Source of the DNA: Prevotella sp.
Lineage (GTDB): Bacteria > Bacteroidota > Bacteroidia > Bacteroidales > Bacteroidaceae
Assembly: GCA_017623155.1 (NCBI GenBank)
Contig: JAGAPR010000016.1
Coordinates: forward strand, 1-54,186
Direction of reading: 5' to 3'
Length of the DNA: 54,186 bases
Under the pieces are notes generated by a model. It ran no database searches. It saw only the letters and a program-made list of their open reading frames with translations, and had not been told where the DNA came from. This document shows positions 24,744-33,595 of the stretch, in pieces (position 1 is the first letter of the stretch; each line of letters starts with the position of its first letter). Both the position numbers and the translations under genes were made by a program.

Positions 24744-27242
24744 ATGATGAAAAGACTTATCACAGCTATTGCCTTTGCCGTATTGCTTGGAAGCTATGTT
24801 CCCGCGATGGCACAGTACCAAAACGTGAAAGAGAAGGTAGCGGAAAACAACAAACCATTGGCTGAATTTGCCGAGAAACAGAAAACTTTGTTTAATTTCG
24901 GATGGAAATTTCAACTCGTTACAGATGAAAACAAAAATACAGACTTCGCCAATCCGTCGCTCGACGACTCGTCATGGCGCACAATCGACCTGCCCCACGA
25001 TTTTCAGTTCGAGCAACCTTGGAGCAAAGATGGCGGCGGAGCACGAGGCTTCAAACCTATGTGTGAGGGATGGTATCGCAAAACTTTCAATGCCGACCCC
25101 AAATGGAAAGGACTCAGAGTATCGCTCGATTTCGGCGGAATAATATACTTCGGCGATGTATATATCAACGGACACAAAGTCGCTTCGACCGATTACGGCT
25201 ACGTGGGACTTGAAGCCGACCTCACGCCTTACCTGCGCTTTGACGGTGATAACGTAGTGGCCGTATATGCATCTACGGGTCCAAAGAAAGGGTCACGATG
25301 GTATACAGGAGCCGGATTGTTCCGTGATGTGACGCTTAACATATCAAACCACACCCGCATAGCACGACACGGTGTCTTTATCTCTACACCCAAGGTAAAC
25401 CGGAAACATGCTGATGTGAGCGTACAGGTGGAGGTCGAAAACTGGCAGAAGAACGACGTGAGAATTAAAACCCGTATAAAAGACGCCGTCGGAAATATAA
25501 TCGGCACAGCCGAAAGCGGTATGCCCGGCCACACCAACCAAAAGATTACGGAGGTCGTCCTACCCAAAATCAGCATCTACAATCCATCATTATGGTCACC
25601 AAACACACCTTATCTATATAATGCGGAGGTTGTTGTGTACTCAAAAGGCGTCGCCATCGACAGCCTCAACGAAACATTCGGCATCAGAAAGATTGAGTTT
25701 TCGCCCGAGTTCGGCTTCAAACTCAACGGAGAGAAGATTTTTCTTAAAGGCAACTCCGGACACCACGACCTCGGCGCGCTCGGTGCCGCCGCACACGACC
25801 GGGCCATCGAACGCATGATGCTGCAACTGAAGGAGTTCGGATATAACACAATACGTTGTTCGCACAATCCATATAGTGACAGCTTCGCGAGGATTGCCGA
25901 CCGTGTCGGAATGATCATCGTCGACGAGCTGATAGACAAGTGGAGCGACGGCGACTATTGGGGCGGACGCCAGCCGTTCACCAATCTGTGGTACCGGCTC
26001 ATCCCCGAATGGATAAAACGCGACCGCAACCGCCCGAGCGTCATAATGTGGAGCCTCGGCAACGAGCTGCAGATACGCGAGGATTGGGCGGGGTTCGGCG
26101 GTTTCAATGACTGGGGCGTGACCACATACAGGATATTCGACGAGCTGGTCAAACGATTCGACAACACCCGCATGACAACGGTGGCAATGTTTCCCGCACG
26201 GGCCGGAGCGATAACCAAGCGCGCCAAGGACTTCAACAGTTATCTCGTGCCGCCGGAACTGAGCTGCGCCACCGAGATAGCCTCGTTCAACTATCAGTCT
26301 TCCCGATATGCCGATTATAAAAAACATGCTCCCCATCTGATCATCTTCCAGAGCGAGGCCGAGACGTCCAACATGCTCGAGGCCTACTACAACATGGACC
26401 ACAAGAGCAGCGTCGGCATGGCCTACTGGGGTGCCGTGGAATATTGGGGCGAGTCGAACGGCTGGCCGAAGAAGGGCTGGAACTACTCTTTCTTCAACCA
26501 CACCATGCGCCCCTACCCTCAGGCTTACCTCGTACGCTCGGCCTTCAAGGCTGACGAACCGCTGGTGCGCATCGGCGTGATAGACCGCAAGGGCGGCGAG
26601 AGCGTCAGCTGGAACGATGTCATCGTCGGCCGTCCGGCCATCCTCGACCACTGGAATTTTGCGGCGGGAACGACGCAGGACGTCGTGACGTACACCAACG
26701 CGCGGTCGGTCGAGCTCGTCATCAACGGCAAGAGCTTCGGCACGCAGATAAACGACACGACTGTCAAGGACAAGTCGCAGCGCAACACAATCCTTTGGAA
26801 AGACGTGCCATACGCTAACGGCGGCTCCATCGAGGCCATCGCCCGCGACGCCGACGGACGTGAGACGGCACGCCACCGCATCGAGACAGCCGGCCGGGCC
26901 GTCGCACTGCGCATCTCGCCGGAGACCGCCAAGTGGACGGCAGACGGCATGGATCTCATGTACCTCAACGTAACGGCTGTCGACAGCCGCGGCCGCGTCG
27001 TCCCGACATTCGACGAAGAACTGACCGTCGACGTCGCTGGAGCGGCCACATTCGTCGCTATGGACAACGGCGACCACTACACGGACTCTCTCTTCCACGG
27101 CGTGACGGCAAAGCCGATGAAGGGCGGCCGCATGCAGGTGATACTGCGCAGCACAAGACAGAAGGGAAAGGTCACGGTGAAAGTGGCAACGACCAAACTG
27201 AAACAGAGCTATAAGGCGGCGACCATTAATATCCGGAACTAA
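24744..27242 (+). CDS. Secreted glycoside hydrolase family 2 protein (beta-galactosidase-like)
   Basis: An 832-aa GH2 enzyme with a signal peptide (MKRLITAIAFAVLLGSYVPA, cleaved near MAQ). Domains in order are the GH2 sugar-binding jelly roll (WRTIDLPHDFQFEQPW, about 50-220), an immunoglobulin-like domain (about 225-325), and a TIM barrel from FLKGNSGHHDLGALG. The general acid/base is Glu441 in WSLGNELQ and the likely nucleophile is Glu540 in SEAETSN. C-terminal beta domains follow. The family covers beta-galactosidase, mannosidase and glucuronidase; substrate is not fixed by sequence. The reverse strand has a long open frame that is only a shadow of this GC-rich gene. Confidence 0.93.
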   Translation: MMKRLITAIAFAVLLGSYVPAMAQYQNVKEKVAENNKPLAEFAEKQKTLFNFGWKFQLVTDENKNTDFANPSLDDSSWRTIDLPHDFQFEQPWSKDGGGARGFKPMCEGWYRKTFNADPKWKGLRVSLDFGGIIYFGDVYINGHKVASTDYGYVGLEADLTPYLRFDGDNVVAVYASTGPKKGSRWYTGAGLFRDVTLNISNHTRIARHGVFISTPKVNRKHADVSVQVEVENWQKNDVRIKTRIKDAVGNIIGTAESGMPGHTNQKITEVVLPKISIYNPSLWSPNTPYLYNAEVVVYSKGVAIDSLNETFGIRKIEFSPEFGFKLNGEKIFLKGNSGHHDLGALGAAAHDRAIERMMLQLKEFGYNTIRCSHNPYSDSFARIADRVGMIIVDELIDKWSDGDYWGGRQPFTNLWYRLIPEWIKRDRNRPSVIMWSLGNELQIREDWAGFGGFNDWGVTTYRIFDELVKRFDNTRMTTVAMFPARAGAITKRAKDFNSYLVPPELSCATEIASFNYQSSRYADYKKHAPHLIIFQSEAETSNMLEAYYNMDHKSSVGMAYWGAVEYWGESNGWPKKGWNYSFFNHTMRPYPQAYLVRSAFKADEPLVRIGVIDRKGGESVSWNDVIVGRPAILDHWNFAAGTTQDVVTYTNARSVELVINGKSFGTQINDTTVKDKSQRNTILWKDVPYANGGSIEAIARDADGRETARHRIETAGRAVALRISPETAKWTADGMDLMYLNVTAVDSRGRVVPTFDEELTVDVAGAATFVAMDNGDHYTDSLFHGVTAKPMKGGRMQVILRSTRQKGKVTVKVATTKLKQSYKAATINIRN

Positions 27243-27253
27243 CGGTATAAAGA

Positions 27254-27493
27254 ATGATGAAAAGAATATTTATGATGGTTCTGGCAAACGTGCTGATGAT
27301 TATGACATCTCCGGCCCAGACCAACCGTATTCAGAATCCAATTCTCCCGGGGTCAATCCCGACCCGTCAATATGCAGAGGCGGCGAGAAGTCAAAGGCAC
27401 AGGCCGCTTTCGATTATTACGATTACAAGAATTTCAATGAAACGGAATTACCCGAAAGACAGTGTCACCGCCCGGAAAAGCCTAAACGATAAA
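27254..27493 (+). pseudogene. Frameshifted remnant of a secreted GH43-like gene
   Basis: The start encodes a signal peptide (MMKRIFMMVLANVLMIMTSP) followed by NRIQNPILPG, the usual beginning of a secreted glycoside hydrolase 43 enzyme. Directly after a run of G (near 27351) the expected continuation, VNPDPSICRGG, is found in another frame, one base off. That frame stops at 27491-27493 after about 50 codons that no longer resemble GH43. So a single-base loss plus a large deletion appear to have destroyed the gene. The undisturbed frame runs to 27517 as 87 meaningless residues. It sits 11 bp after the GH2 gene, suggesting a former polysaccharide-use operon. Confidence 0.65.
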
Positions 27494-27513
27494 CAACTAA
27501 AGAACAGAGAATT

Positions 27514-28485
27514 ATGAGAAAAACCTTATTGACGATCATCATTATCTTATGTTATGCCAACACAGCATTGGCTCAGGGACGCATAAAGGTGATATTGGAC
27601 AACGACTTCGCCGGTGATCCGGACGGTCTGTTTGCCCTCGCCCAACTCGTGGAATCACCTTCTGTGGATATAAGAGCCATCATCGGCTCCCATCTTCACC
27701 AAGGCGAGAACTGGACAGCCAAAGGCAAACCTTCGGCGACAACAGCCGTAGAGAACGTCAACACGCTACTGTCGATGATGGGAAAAGAAGGAAAGTATAA
27801 AGTTGCAGAAGGAAGCAATACAGCTCTTCGTGACACAGAGACACCGATACGCACAGCTGCCACCGACATTATAATAAAGGAGGCAATGGAGTGTTCTCCG
27901 CGAAATCCGCTATATGTGCTCTGTGGCGGCGGACTGACCGAGATCGCTTCGGCATGGATGCTCAACAAAGACATCGCCCAACGCATTATCCTCGTGTGGA
28001 TTGGCGGTGCCGAATATCCCGGACACACGCCTCCTCCGGGAGCAAAACTTGAATATAACACGACCATAGATACCAAGGCGGCACAAGTCATATTCAACCA
28101 ATCTGACATCAGACTATGGCAAATTCCGCGCAACGCATACAGACAATGTCTCATCTCACGTTCTGTTCTTCATGCACGCACAACGGGAAAGGACACCGTG
28201 GCAAAACATCTGTTATCCATGCTTGACTCACACATCGGACCGGACAAGCAGGCCGAATGTTACGTACTTGGAGACAGCCCGCTGGTTCTCGTATCCGCGT
28301 TGCAGAGCAACTGGGAGCGCGACGCCTGCTCATCCGACTATTCTTTTCGGCCACGCCCCACGGTCAACGACAAAGGAGAATATCACTTCGGAAACACGAG
28401 AAAAAGCACTGTCAAGGTCTTTGACCGACTGGACACATATCTGATGTTCGAAGACATGTTCGCAAAACTAAACTTTCCGCAATAG
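27514..28485 (+). CDS. Secreted nucleoside hydrolase family protein
   Basis: The 323-aa protein has a signal peptide (MRKTLLTIIIILCYANTALA) and an inosine-uridine nucleoside hydrolase fold. The calcium-binding N-terminal motif is DNDFAGDPDGLFAL, a variant of the classical DTDPGxDDxxAL with the key acidic residues kept. LYVLCGGGLTEIASAW is the central LGPLTN-like region. The expected reaction is release of base from ribonucleosides. Secreted relatives in Bacteroidetes sit in polysaccharide loci and may act on other N- or O-linked pentosides, which would fit the neighbouring GH2 and GH43 remnant. It overlaps the remnant's undisturbed frame by 4 bp. Confidence 0.82.
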   Translation: MRKTLLTIIIILCYANTALAQGRIKVILDNDFAGDPDGLFALAQLVESPSVDIRAIIGSHLHQGENWTAKGKPSATTAVENVNTLLSMMGKEGKYKVAEGSNTALRDTETPIRTAATDIIIKEAMECSPRNPLYVLCGGGLTEIASAWMLNKDIAQRIILVWIGGAEYPGHTPPPGAKLEYNTTIDTKAAQVIFNQSDIRLWQIPRNAYRQCLISRSVLHARTTGKDTVAKHLLSMLDSHIGPDKQAECYVLGDSPLVLVSALQSNWERDACSSDYSFRPRPTVNDKGEYHFGNTRKSTVKVFDRLDTYLMFEDMFAKLNFPQ

Positions 28486-28529
28486 TCAAACCGTTAATCA
28501 ACAACCGCGGAAAAAAAAAGGCTCTTTCA

Positions 28530-28595
28530 ACGCAGAAACGCAAAGTTATTGTCCAAGACTTTGGGCTTTGAAACAATAACTTTGCGTTTCTGCGT
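28530..28595. repeat. Perfect 22-bp inverted repeat with 22-nt loop
   Basis: Arms at 28530-28551 and 28574-28595 are exact reverse complements over 22 bp (left arm begins ACGCAGAAACGCAAAG). The loop (28552-28573) can itself pair weakly. TTTCAA before and TTGAAA after extend the fold. It could end transcription after the nucleoside hydrolase gene, but no strong T run follows. The gap 28486-28862 otherwise holds only the radA promoter. Confidence 0.85.
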
Positions 28596-28754
28596 CTTTG
28601 CATTGAAAAAAAGCATCCCTCTAAATCTTTGGCTCAGAGAGTCAAATCAATCCTAAAATATGAAAAGGAGAATACACACAACCTTGTACATGATATTTTC
28701 TGTCGTGGGGAGAATTATTCGCTTACGTATAAGCACTATTTCGAATAAAATTGT

Positions 28755-28762
28755 TAACTTTG
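28755..28762 (+). promoter_or_regulatory. -7 box for radA
   Basis: TAACTTTG matches the -7 consensus and lies 100 bp before the radA ATG. Confidence 0.55.
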
Positions 28763-28862
28763 TATCAGACATCGAAATATTGTAATTATCTAATAATGGG
28801 AATAAAGTCAACAATCAATACAACATAAAAATGGCCGCAAATTCCCGATATATTGAAACATT

Positions 28863-30254
28863 ATGGCAAAAGACAAGACAGCATACGTATGCAGCAACTG
28901 CGGACAGGAGTCGGCCAAGTGGATTGGCAAATGCCCCAGCTGCGGCCAGTGGAACACGTTTAAGGAAATAAGGATATCGGCCGATACCGGCTCTATGGCA
29001 GCCCGTTCGGCCGCCGTTTCTGTACGCGGCAACCGAACGGGAGACAAGAGCCGGCCTTTGTTTTTAAAGGAAATCAGTTCGAAAGACGAGCCGAGGATAG
29101 ACACCTGCGACGACGAACTGAACCGCGTGCTCGGCGGCGGACTCGTGCCCGGCTCGATTGTGCTGCTCGGCGGAGAGCCGGGAATAGGCAAAAGCACGCT
29201 CACTCTGCAAACAATTCTTCGGCTTCCTGAGCGAAACATCCTGTATGTTAGCGGCGAAGAGAGTGCTCATCAGCTCAAGATGCGCGCCGAACGCATAGCA
29301 CATCCCGACAACGAAAACCTCAGAATATTGTGCGAGACATCGCTCGAAAACATCTTCGCGCACATAAAAGAGGTTGCCCCCGATATTGTGATAATAGACT
29401 CGATACAGACAATATCCACCGAAGACGTGGAGACAAGTCCGGGCAGCGTGACACAGGTGCGCGAGTGTGCGTCGGCCCTGCTGCGCTTCGCCAAGACGAG
29501 CGGCGTGCCGGTGATACTCATCGGACATATAAATAAGGAGGGCACACTGGCCGGACCGAAAATTCTGGAGCACATCGTGGACACGGTGATACAGTTTGAG
29601 GGCGACCAGCACTACATGTACCGCATACTCCGCAGCATCAAAAACCGCTTCGGAAGCACGTCGGAATTAGGCATTTACGAAATGGGGCAAGGCGGTCTGC
29701 GACAGGTGAGCAACCCCTCGGAACTGCTGCTCACGCAAGACCATGACGGGCTGAGCGGCATCGCAATAAGTTCGGCGATAGAGGGTGTGAGACCGTTTCT
29801 CGTGGAGACTCAGGCACTGGTATCCACCGCGGCATACGGCACTCCCCAGCGCTCGGCCACGGGATTTGACCAGCGACGGCTCAACATGCTGCTCGCCGTG
29901 CTTGAGAAGCGCGTCGGTTTCAAACTGATGCAGAAAGATGTATTCATCAACATCGCGGGCGGACTGCGCGTCACCGACCTCGCCATGGACCTCAGCATCA
30001 TCGCGGCCGTGCTCTCGAGCAACGTCGACACAGCGATAGAAGCAGGCTGGTGCATGGCCGGCGAAGTGGGACTGAGCGGCGAAGTGCGCCCCGTAAACCG
30101 TATCGAGCAGCGCATAGCGGAGGCCGAAAAGCTCGGTTTCGGACACATCATCATCCCGAAATACAACATGTCGGGACTGAGTCACAAGAAGTTTAACATC
30201 GAGTTGCACCCCGTAAGAAAGGTGGAAGAGGCACTCAGAGAGCTGTTCGGATAG
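28863..30254 (+). CDS. radA: DNA repair protein RadA
   Basis: RadA is a RecA-like, Lon-related helicase that promotes branch migration in recombinational repair. The 463-aa protein has the N-terminal C4 zinc finger (CSNCGQES, then CPSCGQW, residues 10-30) and Walker A GGEPGIGKST (103-112). It also has the RadA-specific KNRFGS motif (about 260) and a C-terminal Lon-protease-like domain (GGLRVTDLAMDLSIIAAVLS, then AGEVGLSGEVR). Length is standard. It is monocistronic and convergent with queC. Confidence 0.97.
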   Translation: MAKDKTAYVCSNCGQESAKWIGKCPSCGQWNTFKEIRISADTGSMAARSAAVSVRGNRTGDKSRPLFLKEISSKDEPRIDTCDDELNRVLGGGLVPGSIVLLGGEPGIGKSTLTLQTILRLPERNILYVSGEESAHQLKMRAERIAHPDNENLRILCETSLENIFAHIKEVAPDIVIIDSIQTISTEDVETSPGSVTQVRECASALLRFAKTSGVPVILIGHINKEGTLAGPKILEHIVDTVIQFEGDQHYMYRILRSIKNRFGSTSELGIYEMGQGGLRQVSNPSELLLTQDHDGLSGIAISSAIEGVRPFLVETQALVSTAAYGTPQRSATGFDQRRLNMLLAVLEKRVGFKLMQKDVFINIAGGLRVTDLAMDLSIIAAVLSSNVDTAIEAGWCMAGEVGLSGEVRPVNRIEQRIAEAEKLGFGHIIIPKYNMSGLSHKKFNIELHPVRKVEEALRELFG

Positions 30255-30297
30255 AGATAAAACGCGTTTTTCAAGATCCGGAAATTTCACGCGGCCG

Positions 30298-30385
30298 TTG
30301 TAACGTTGTTACAAGGCTCTTGTAACGCTGTTACAACGGCCCTGTAACAACATTACAAGCGCCTTGTAACAGCATTATAAAGAAT
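30298..30385. repeat. Four tandem 22-bp units with 17-bp dyads (GTAAC family)
   Basis: Units start at 30298, 30320, 30342 and 30364, exactly 22 bp apart. Each is TTGTAAC-nnn-GTTACAA (17 bp) plus a 5-bp spacer (GGCTC, CGGCC, GCGCC, AGAAT). Units 3 and 4 are degenerate. The geometry is identical to the CAATTA arrays at 10181 and 42579 although the sequence is unrelated. It lies between the convergent radA and queC genes. Confidence 0.9.
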
Positions 30386-30486
30386 ACGCGATCTCCTTTT
30401 CGGCCATCAACGAGCTAACATCAACGACTATTCATCCTACCGGGCACACCACTGTGCATATTCAAAAAAGGTTATTGCTCAGGCTT

Positions 30487-31146
30487 TTACATGTCCGACA
30501 GGTATTTCGTGGTGTCTTCAATGCCGGCCTCGGCCAGTGCTTCGCGTCTCTCTACGCATGTGCCGCAACGGCCGCAATGAGTGTTGCCGCCCTTATAGCA
30601 CGACCACGTCTCCGAGTAATCGAGCCGCAACGCTTTCCCCTTGCGGGCGATGTCGGCCTTGGTGATGCCTGTATATGGAGCGAGAATGCTCACTCCCTCG
30701 TATGTGCCGGCACGGGTGGCGGCGTCGAACGCACTCACAAACTCCGTGCGGCAATCGGGATATATGGCATGGTCGCCGCCATGATTTGCCATCATCACAT
30801 ACTTCAACCCGTTGCTTTCGGCAATGCCTGTTGCAATAGCGAGCATTATACCGTTGCGGAAAGGCACCACGGTAGATTTCATGTTGCTGTCTTCATAGTG
30901 CCCCTCGGGAATGGCATCGGCACCTTCAAGCAGCGAGCTCTTGAAATATCTGCCCATGAAATCAAGGTTTATAACAAAATGCTTTATCCCCAAACGCTCG
31001 CAGTGCATGCGCGCGAACGGTATCTCGCGGGCATTGTGGTTGCTGCCGTAATCAAACGATATTCCTATCGCTATACGCTCGCTGTACTCGTAGAGCATCG
31101 TGACGCTGTCCATCCCGCCGCTTACTATTATAACTGAATCTTTCAT
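30487..31146 (-). CDS. queC: 7-cyano-7-deazaguanine synthase
   Basis: QueC converts 7-carboxy-7-deazaguanine to preQ0 with ATP and ammonia, in the queuosine tRNA-modification pathway. The 219-aa protein has the PP-loop SGGMDSVTMLYEY at its start, ISFDYGSNHNARE, and the C-terminal four-cysteine zinc site (CYKGGNTHCGRCGTC). An in-frame ATG at 31290 would add 48 hydrophobic residues, but a -7 box at 31175-31182 lies inside that extension. The start at 31146 is therefore preferred. No other queuosine genes are nearby. Confidence 0.93.
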   Translation of the reverse strand: MKDSVIIVSGGMDSVTMLYEYSERIAIGISFDYGSNHNAREIPFARMHCERLGIKHFVINLDFMGRYFKSSLLEGADAIPEGHYEDSNMKSTVVPFRNGIMLAIATGIAESNGLKYVMMANHGGDHAIYPDCRTEFVSAFDAATRAGTYEGVSILAPYTGITKADIARKGKALRLDYSETWSCYKGGNTHCGRCGTCVERREALAEAGIEDTTKYLSDM

Positions 31147-31174
31147 TCTATATCCTATTTGCTTTTTAATGCCG

Positions 31175-31182
31175 CAAAAGTA
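31175..31182 (-). promoter_or_regulatory. -7 box for queC
   Basis: TACTTTTG on the minus strand, 28 bp before the ATG at 31146. It decides the queC start. Confidence 0.6.
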
Positions 31183-31321
31183 GAAAAATAAAAGCAACGT
31201 CACAAGCAAACAAGAGTGTTTTTTATACAATATTGCAAACTCCATGTTACATTTCGATACACAAGCCGCAAAAAATATATAAAATCGCAATCGGCGGGCG
31301 GTTTTTATTGATATTATTTGC

Positions 31322-31329
31322 TAACTTTG
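31322..31329 (+). promoter_or_regulatory. -7 box for pgk
   Basis: TAACTTTG lies 50 bp before the pgk ATG. Confidence 0.6.
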
Positions 31330-31379
31330 CCGTTCAAAATCGTCATGCAGACAATAATTAATTATATAAACAAGTAGTT

Positions 31380-32630
31380 ATGAATATCGATCAATTCAGC
31401 TTTGCCGGCAAAAAGGCAATCGTACGCGTAGACTTCAATGTTCCATTGGATGAGAATGGAAACGTAACAGACGACACCCGCATACGCGGTGCGCTCCCGA
31501 CACTGAAAAAAGTTATCGCCGATGGCGGCGCACTCATCATGATGAGCCACATGGGCAAGCCCAAAGGCAAGGTAAAGAAAGAGTTGTCTCTTTCACAAAT
31601 CGTAAAGAATGTATCGGATGCACTCGGCGTAGAGGTTAAGTTTGCCGAAGATTGCGCCAAGGCTGCCGATGCCGCTGCGGCTCTGCAACCGGGCGAAGCC
31701 CTGTTGCTCGAGAACCTCAGATACTATGCCGAGGAAGAGGGTAAGCCCGTAGGCGTGGAGAAAGGCACACCCGAATACGACGAGGCAAAGAAAGAAATGA
31801 AAGCCCGTCAGAAAGATTTCGCGAAGACACTGGCCGGTTATGCCGACTGCTATGTGATGGATGCGTTCGGCACCGCACACCGCAAGCACGCCTCTACCGC
31901 CGTTATCGCCGACTACTTCGATGCCGACCACAAGATGCTCGGCTACCTGATGGAGAAAGAAGTGCAGGCCGTAGACAACGTATTGAGCAACATCAAACGC
32001 CCGTTCACCGCTATCATGGGCGGCTCAAAGGTATCCACAAAAATCGGAATTATCGAAAATCTGCTCGGAAAGGTTGACAACCTCATCCTCTGCGGCGGTA
32101 TGACATACACATTCGCTAAGGCTTTGGGCGGCAAAATCGGCAACTCGATATGCGAGAACGACAAGTTGGAACTTGCTCTCGACATCATGAAGAAAGCCAA
32201 AGAGAACGGCGTGAACCTCGTGCTCGGCACAGACTGTATCGCCGGCGACAACTTCTCTAACGATGCCAACACTCAGGTTTGTCCCGTAAACGACATTCCC
32301 GAAGGATGGGAAGGCATGGATGCCGGTCCCGATACACGCAAACGCTTTGCCGAAGCGATAGAAGGAGCAAAGACAATACTGTGGAACGGTCCGGCAGGAG
32401 TGTTCGAGTTCGACAACTTCGCAGGCGGCTCGAAAGCCATTGCAGAAGCTATCGCAAAGGCAACAGCCGACGGAGCATTCTCTCTTATCGGCGGAGGTGA
32501 CTCGGTGGCTTGCATCAACAAGTTCGGCATGGCAGACAAAGTAAGCTACATATCTACCGGTGGCGGAGCACTGCTCGAAGCCATAGAAGGCAAAGTACTG
32601 CCCGGTGTAGCAGCCATCAAAGGTGAATAA
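31380..32630 (+). CDS. pgk: Phosphoglycerate kinase
   Basis: This glycolytic enzyme transfers phosphate from 1,3-bisphosphoglycerate to ADP. The 416-aa protein shows the N-domain signature [17 protein letters not shown] (residues 11-27), the substrate-binding SHMGKPKG, the hinge region [13 protein letters not shown], and the nucleotide-site motif [16 protein letters not shown] near the C terminus. Length matches bacterial PGK. It is transcribed alone: it has its own promoter and is followed by an intrinsic terminator. Confidence 0.98.
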   Translation: MNIDQFSFAGKKAIVRVDFNVPLDENGNVTDDTRIRGALPTLKKVIADGGALIMMSHMGKPKGKVKKELSLSQIVKNVSDALGVEVKFAEDCAKAADAAAALQPGEALLLENLRYYAEEEGKPVGVEKGTPEYDEAKKEMKARQKDFAKTLAGYADCYVMDAFGTAHRKHASTAVIADYFDADHKMLGYLMEKEVQAVDNVLSNIKRPFTAIMGGSKVSTKIGIIENLLGKVDNLILCGGMTYTFAKALGGKIGNSICENDKLELALDIMKKAKENGVNLVLGTDCIAGDNFSNDANTQVCPVNDIPEGWEGMDAGPDTRKRFAEAIEGAKTILWNGPAGVFEFDNFAGGSKAIAEAIAKATADGAFSLIGGGDSVACINKFGMADKVSYISTGGGALLEAIEGKVLPGVAAIKGE

Positions 32631-32664
32631 ACAAATAAAAAAACAATAAAACCAACCACGAAAG

Positions 32665-32701
32665 AAGGCTGCCGGAACATACATTCGAGCAGCCTTTTTT
32701 C
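32665..32701 (+). terminator. Intrinsic terminator after pgk
   Basis: AAGGCTGC (32665-32672) pairs with GCAGCCTT (32689-32696), followed by a run of T. It lies 35 bp after the pgk stop. Confidence 0.85.
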
Positions 32702-32718
32702 GTTAATACCCAAAAATC

Positions 32719-33528
32719 ATGAAAGCAAAAAGCATTATCATCGCATTGGCGACAGCGCTAACGACAGCTTGCGGAAACAATACCGCGAGCAACAACGATT
32801 TTACCACCGACTCGATAGCGTTCAGCGAAAAGACCAAAACAGCCGAAGTGATTGTTCAAGCCGACTTTCCCAAAAGCGGAAACCTGACAACGACAAACAT
32901 CATCAGAGAATATATCAACGAGGAACTTGGCGGCACTTACGGTGGAAACATCACCGAAAGCGACTCCATGCTCGCATATTACGGCAAGGCACAAATGGCG
33001 GAACTTGAAAAACTGTCGGCCGAATTTGAGACAGAGAGTGCTGTAAGTATGTATAGTTCGCGTCACGTATCAAAAATATATGAAACCAATCAATACATCA
33101 CTTACATAAGTTCGTTCGAATCGTATACAGGAGGAGCACACGGAATGCACGGTGCCACATACACCACTTTCAGAAAGAGCGACGGCAGACGCTTCGGCAA
33201 CGAAATGCTGACAAGGCGCGACACGGAAGAGTTCAGAGCACTGATCAAAGACGGACTGAAACGCTATTTCGCCGAAGATGAGGGCAAAGAGATAAGCGAC
33301 GATGAACTGAAAGAGATGCTGTTGACAAACAGCGGTGTCGACTATCTGCCCTTACCGCAATACCCACCCTGCCTCACCGAGAAAGGAATGATGTTCGTCT
33401 ACCAGCCATACGAGATAGCTCCATACGCAGCCGGTATGCCGCATTTCACCGTTCCATACGACAAAATAAAGCCGTTCTTGACCGTAACGGCCATCAAACT
33501 CATTGACGGCAAAACGGAAAATGAGTAA
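32719..33528 (+). CDS. DUF3298-type lipoprotein
   Basis: The 269-aa protein has a lipoprotein signal (MKAKSIIIALATALTTACG, lipobox TTACG). The C-terminal part has the DUF3298 pattern (MMFVYQPYEIAPYAAG, then FTVPYDKIKPFL). The middle carries SSFESYTGGAHGMHG, typical of the DUF4163/DUF3298 (RsiV-like) group. Some relatives bind lysozyme or peptidoglycan fragments; no function is proven for this branch. It stands between the pgk terminator and the SLC13-type transporter gene 67 bp downstream. Confidence 0.85.
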   Translation: MKAKSIIIALATALTTACGNNTASNNDFTTDSIAFSEKTKTAEVIVQADFPKSGNLTTTNIIREYINEELGGTYGGNITESDSMLAYYGKAQMAELEKLSAEFETESAVSMYSSRHVSKIYETNQYITYISSFESYTGGAHGMHGATYTTFRKSDGRRFGNEMLTRRDTEEFRALIKDGLKRYFAEDEGKEISDDELKEMLLTNSGVDYLPLPQYPPCLTEKGMMFVYQPYEIAPYAAGMPHFTVPYDKIKPFLTVTAIKLIDGKTENE

Positions 33529-33595
33529 TATAAGGATACAAAAGCCTACCCGTTAAAACATATTAAGCAATCATACATAACAATACAAAGTGCCA

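Noticed and set aside
25641-27098. 485-aa minus-strand frame
   Set aside because: It lies wholly within the GH2 gene and is a GC-rich shadow with low-complexity V/A/R/D composition.
31147-31290. 48-residue hydrophobic N-terminal extension of QueC
   Set aside because: A -7 promoter box lies inside it, and QueC enzymes are soluble and begin at the PP-loop.
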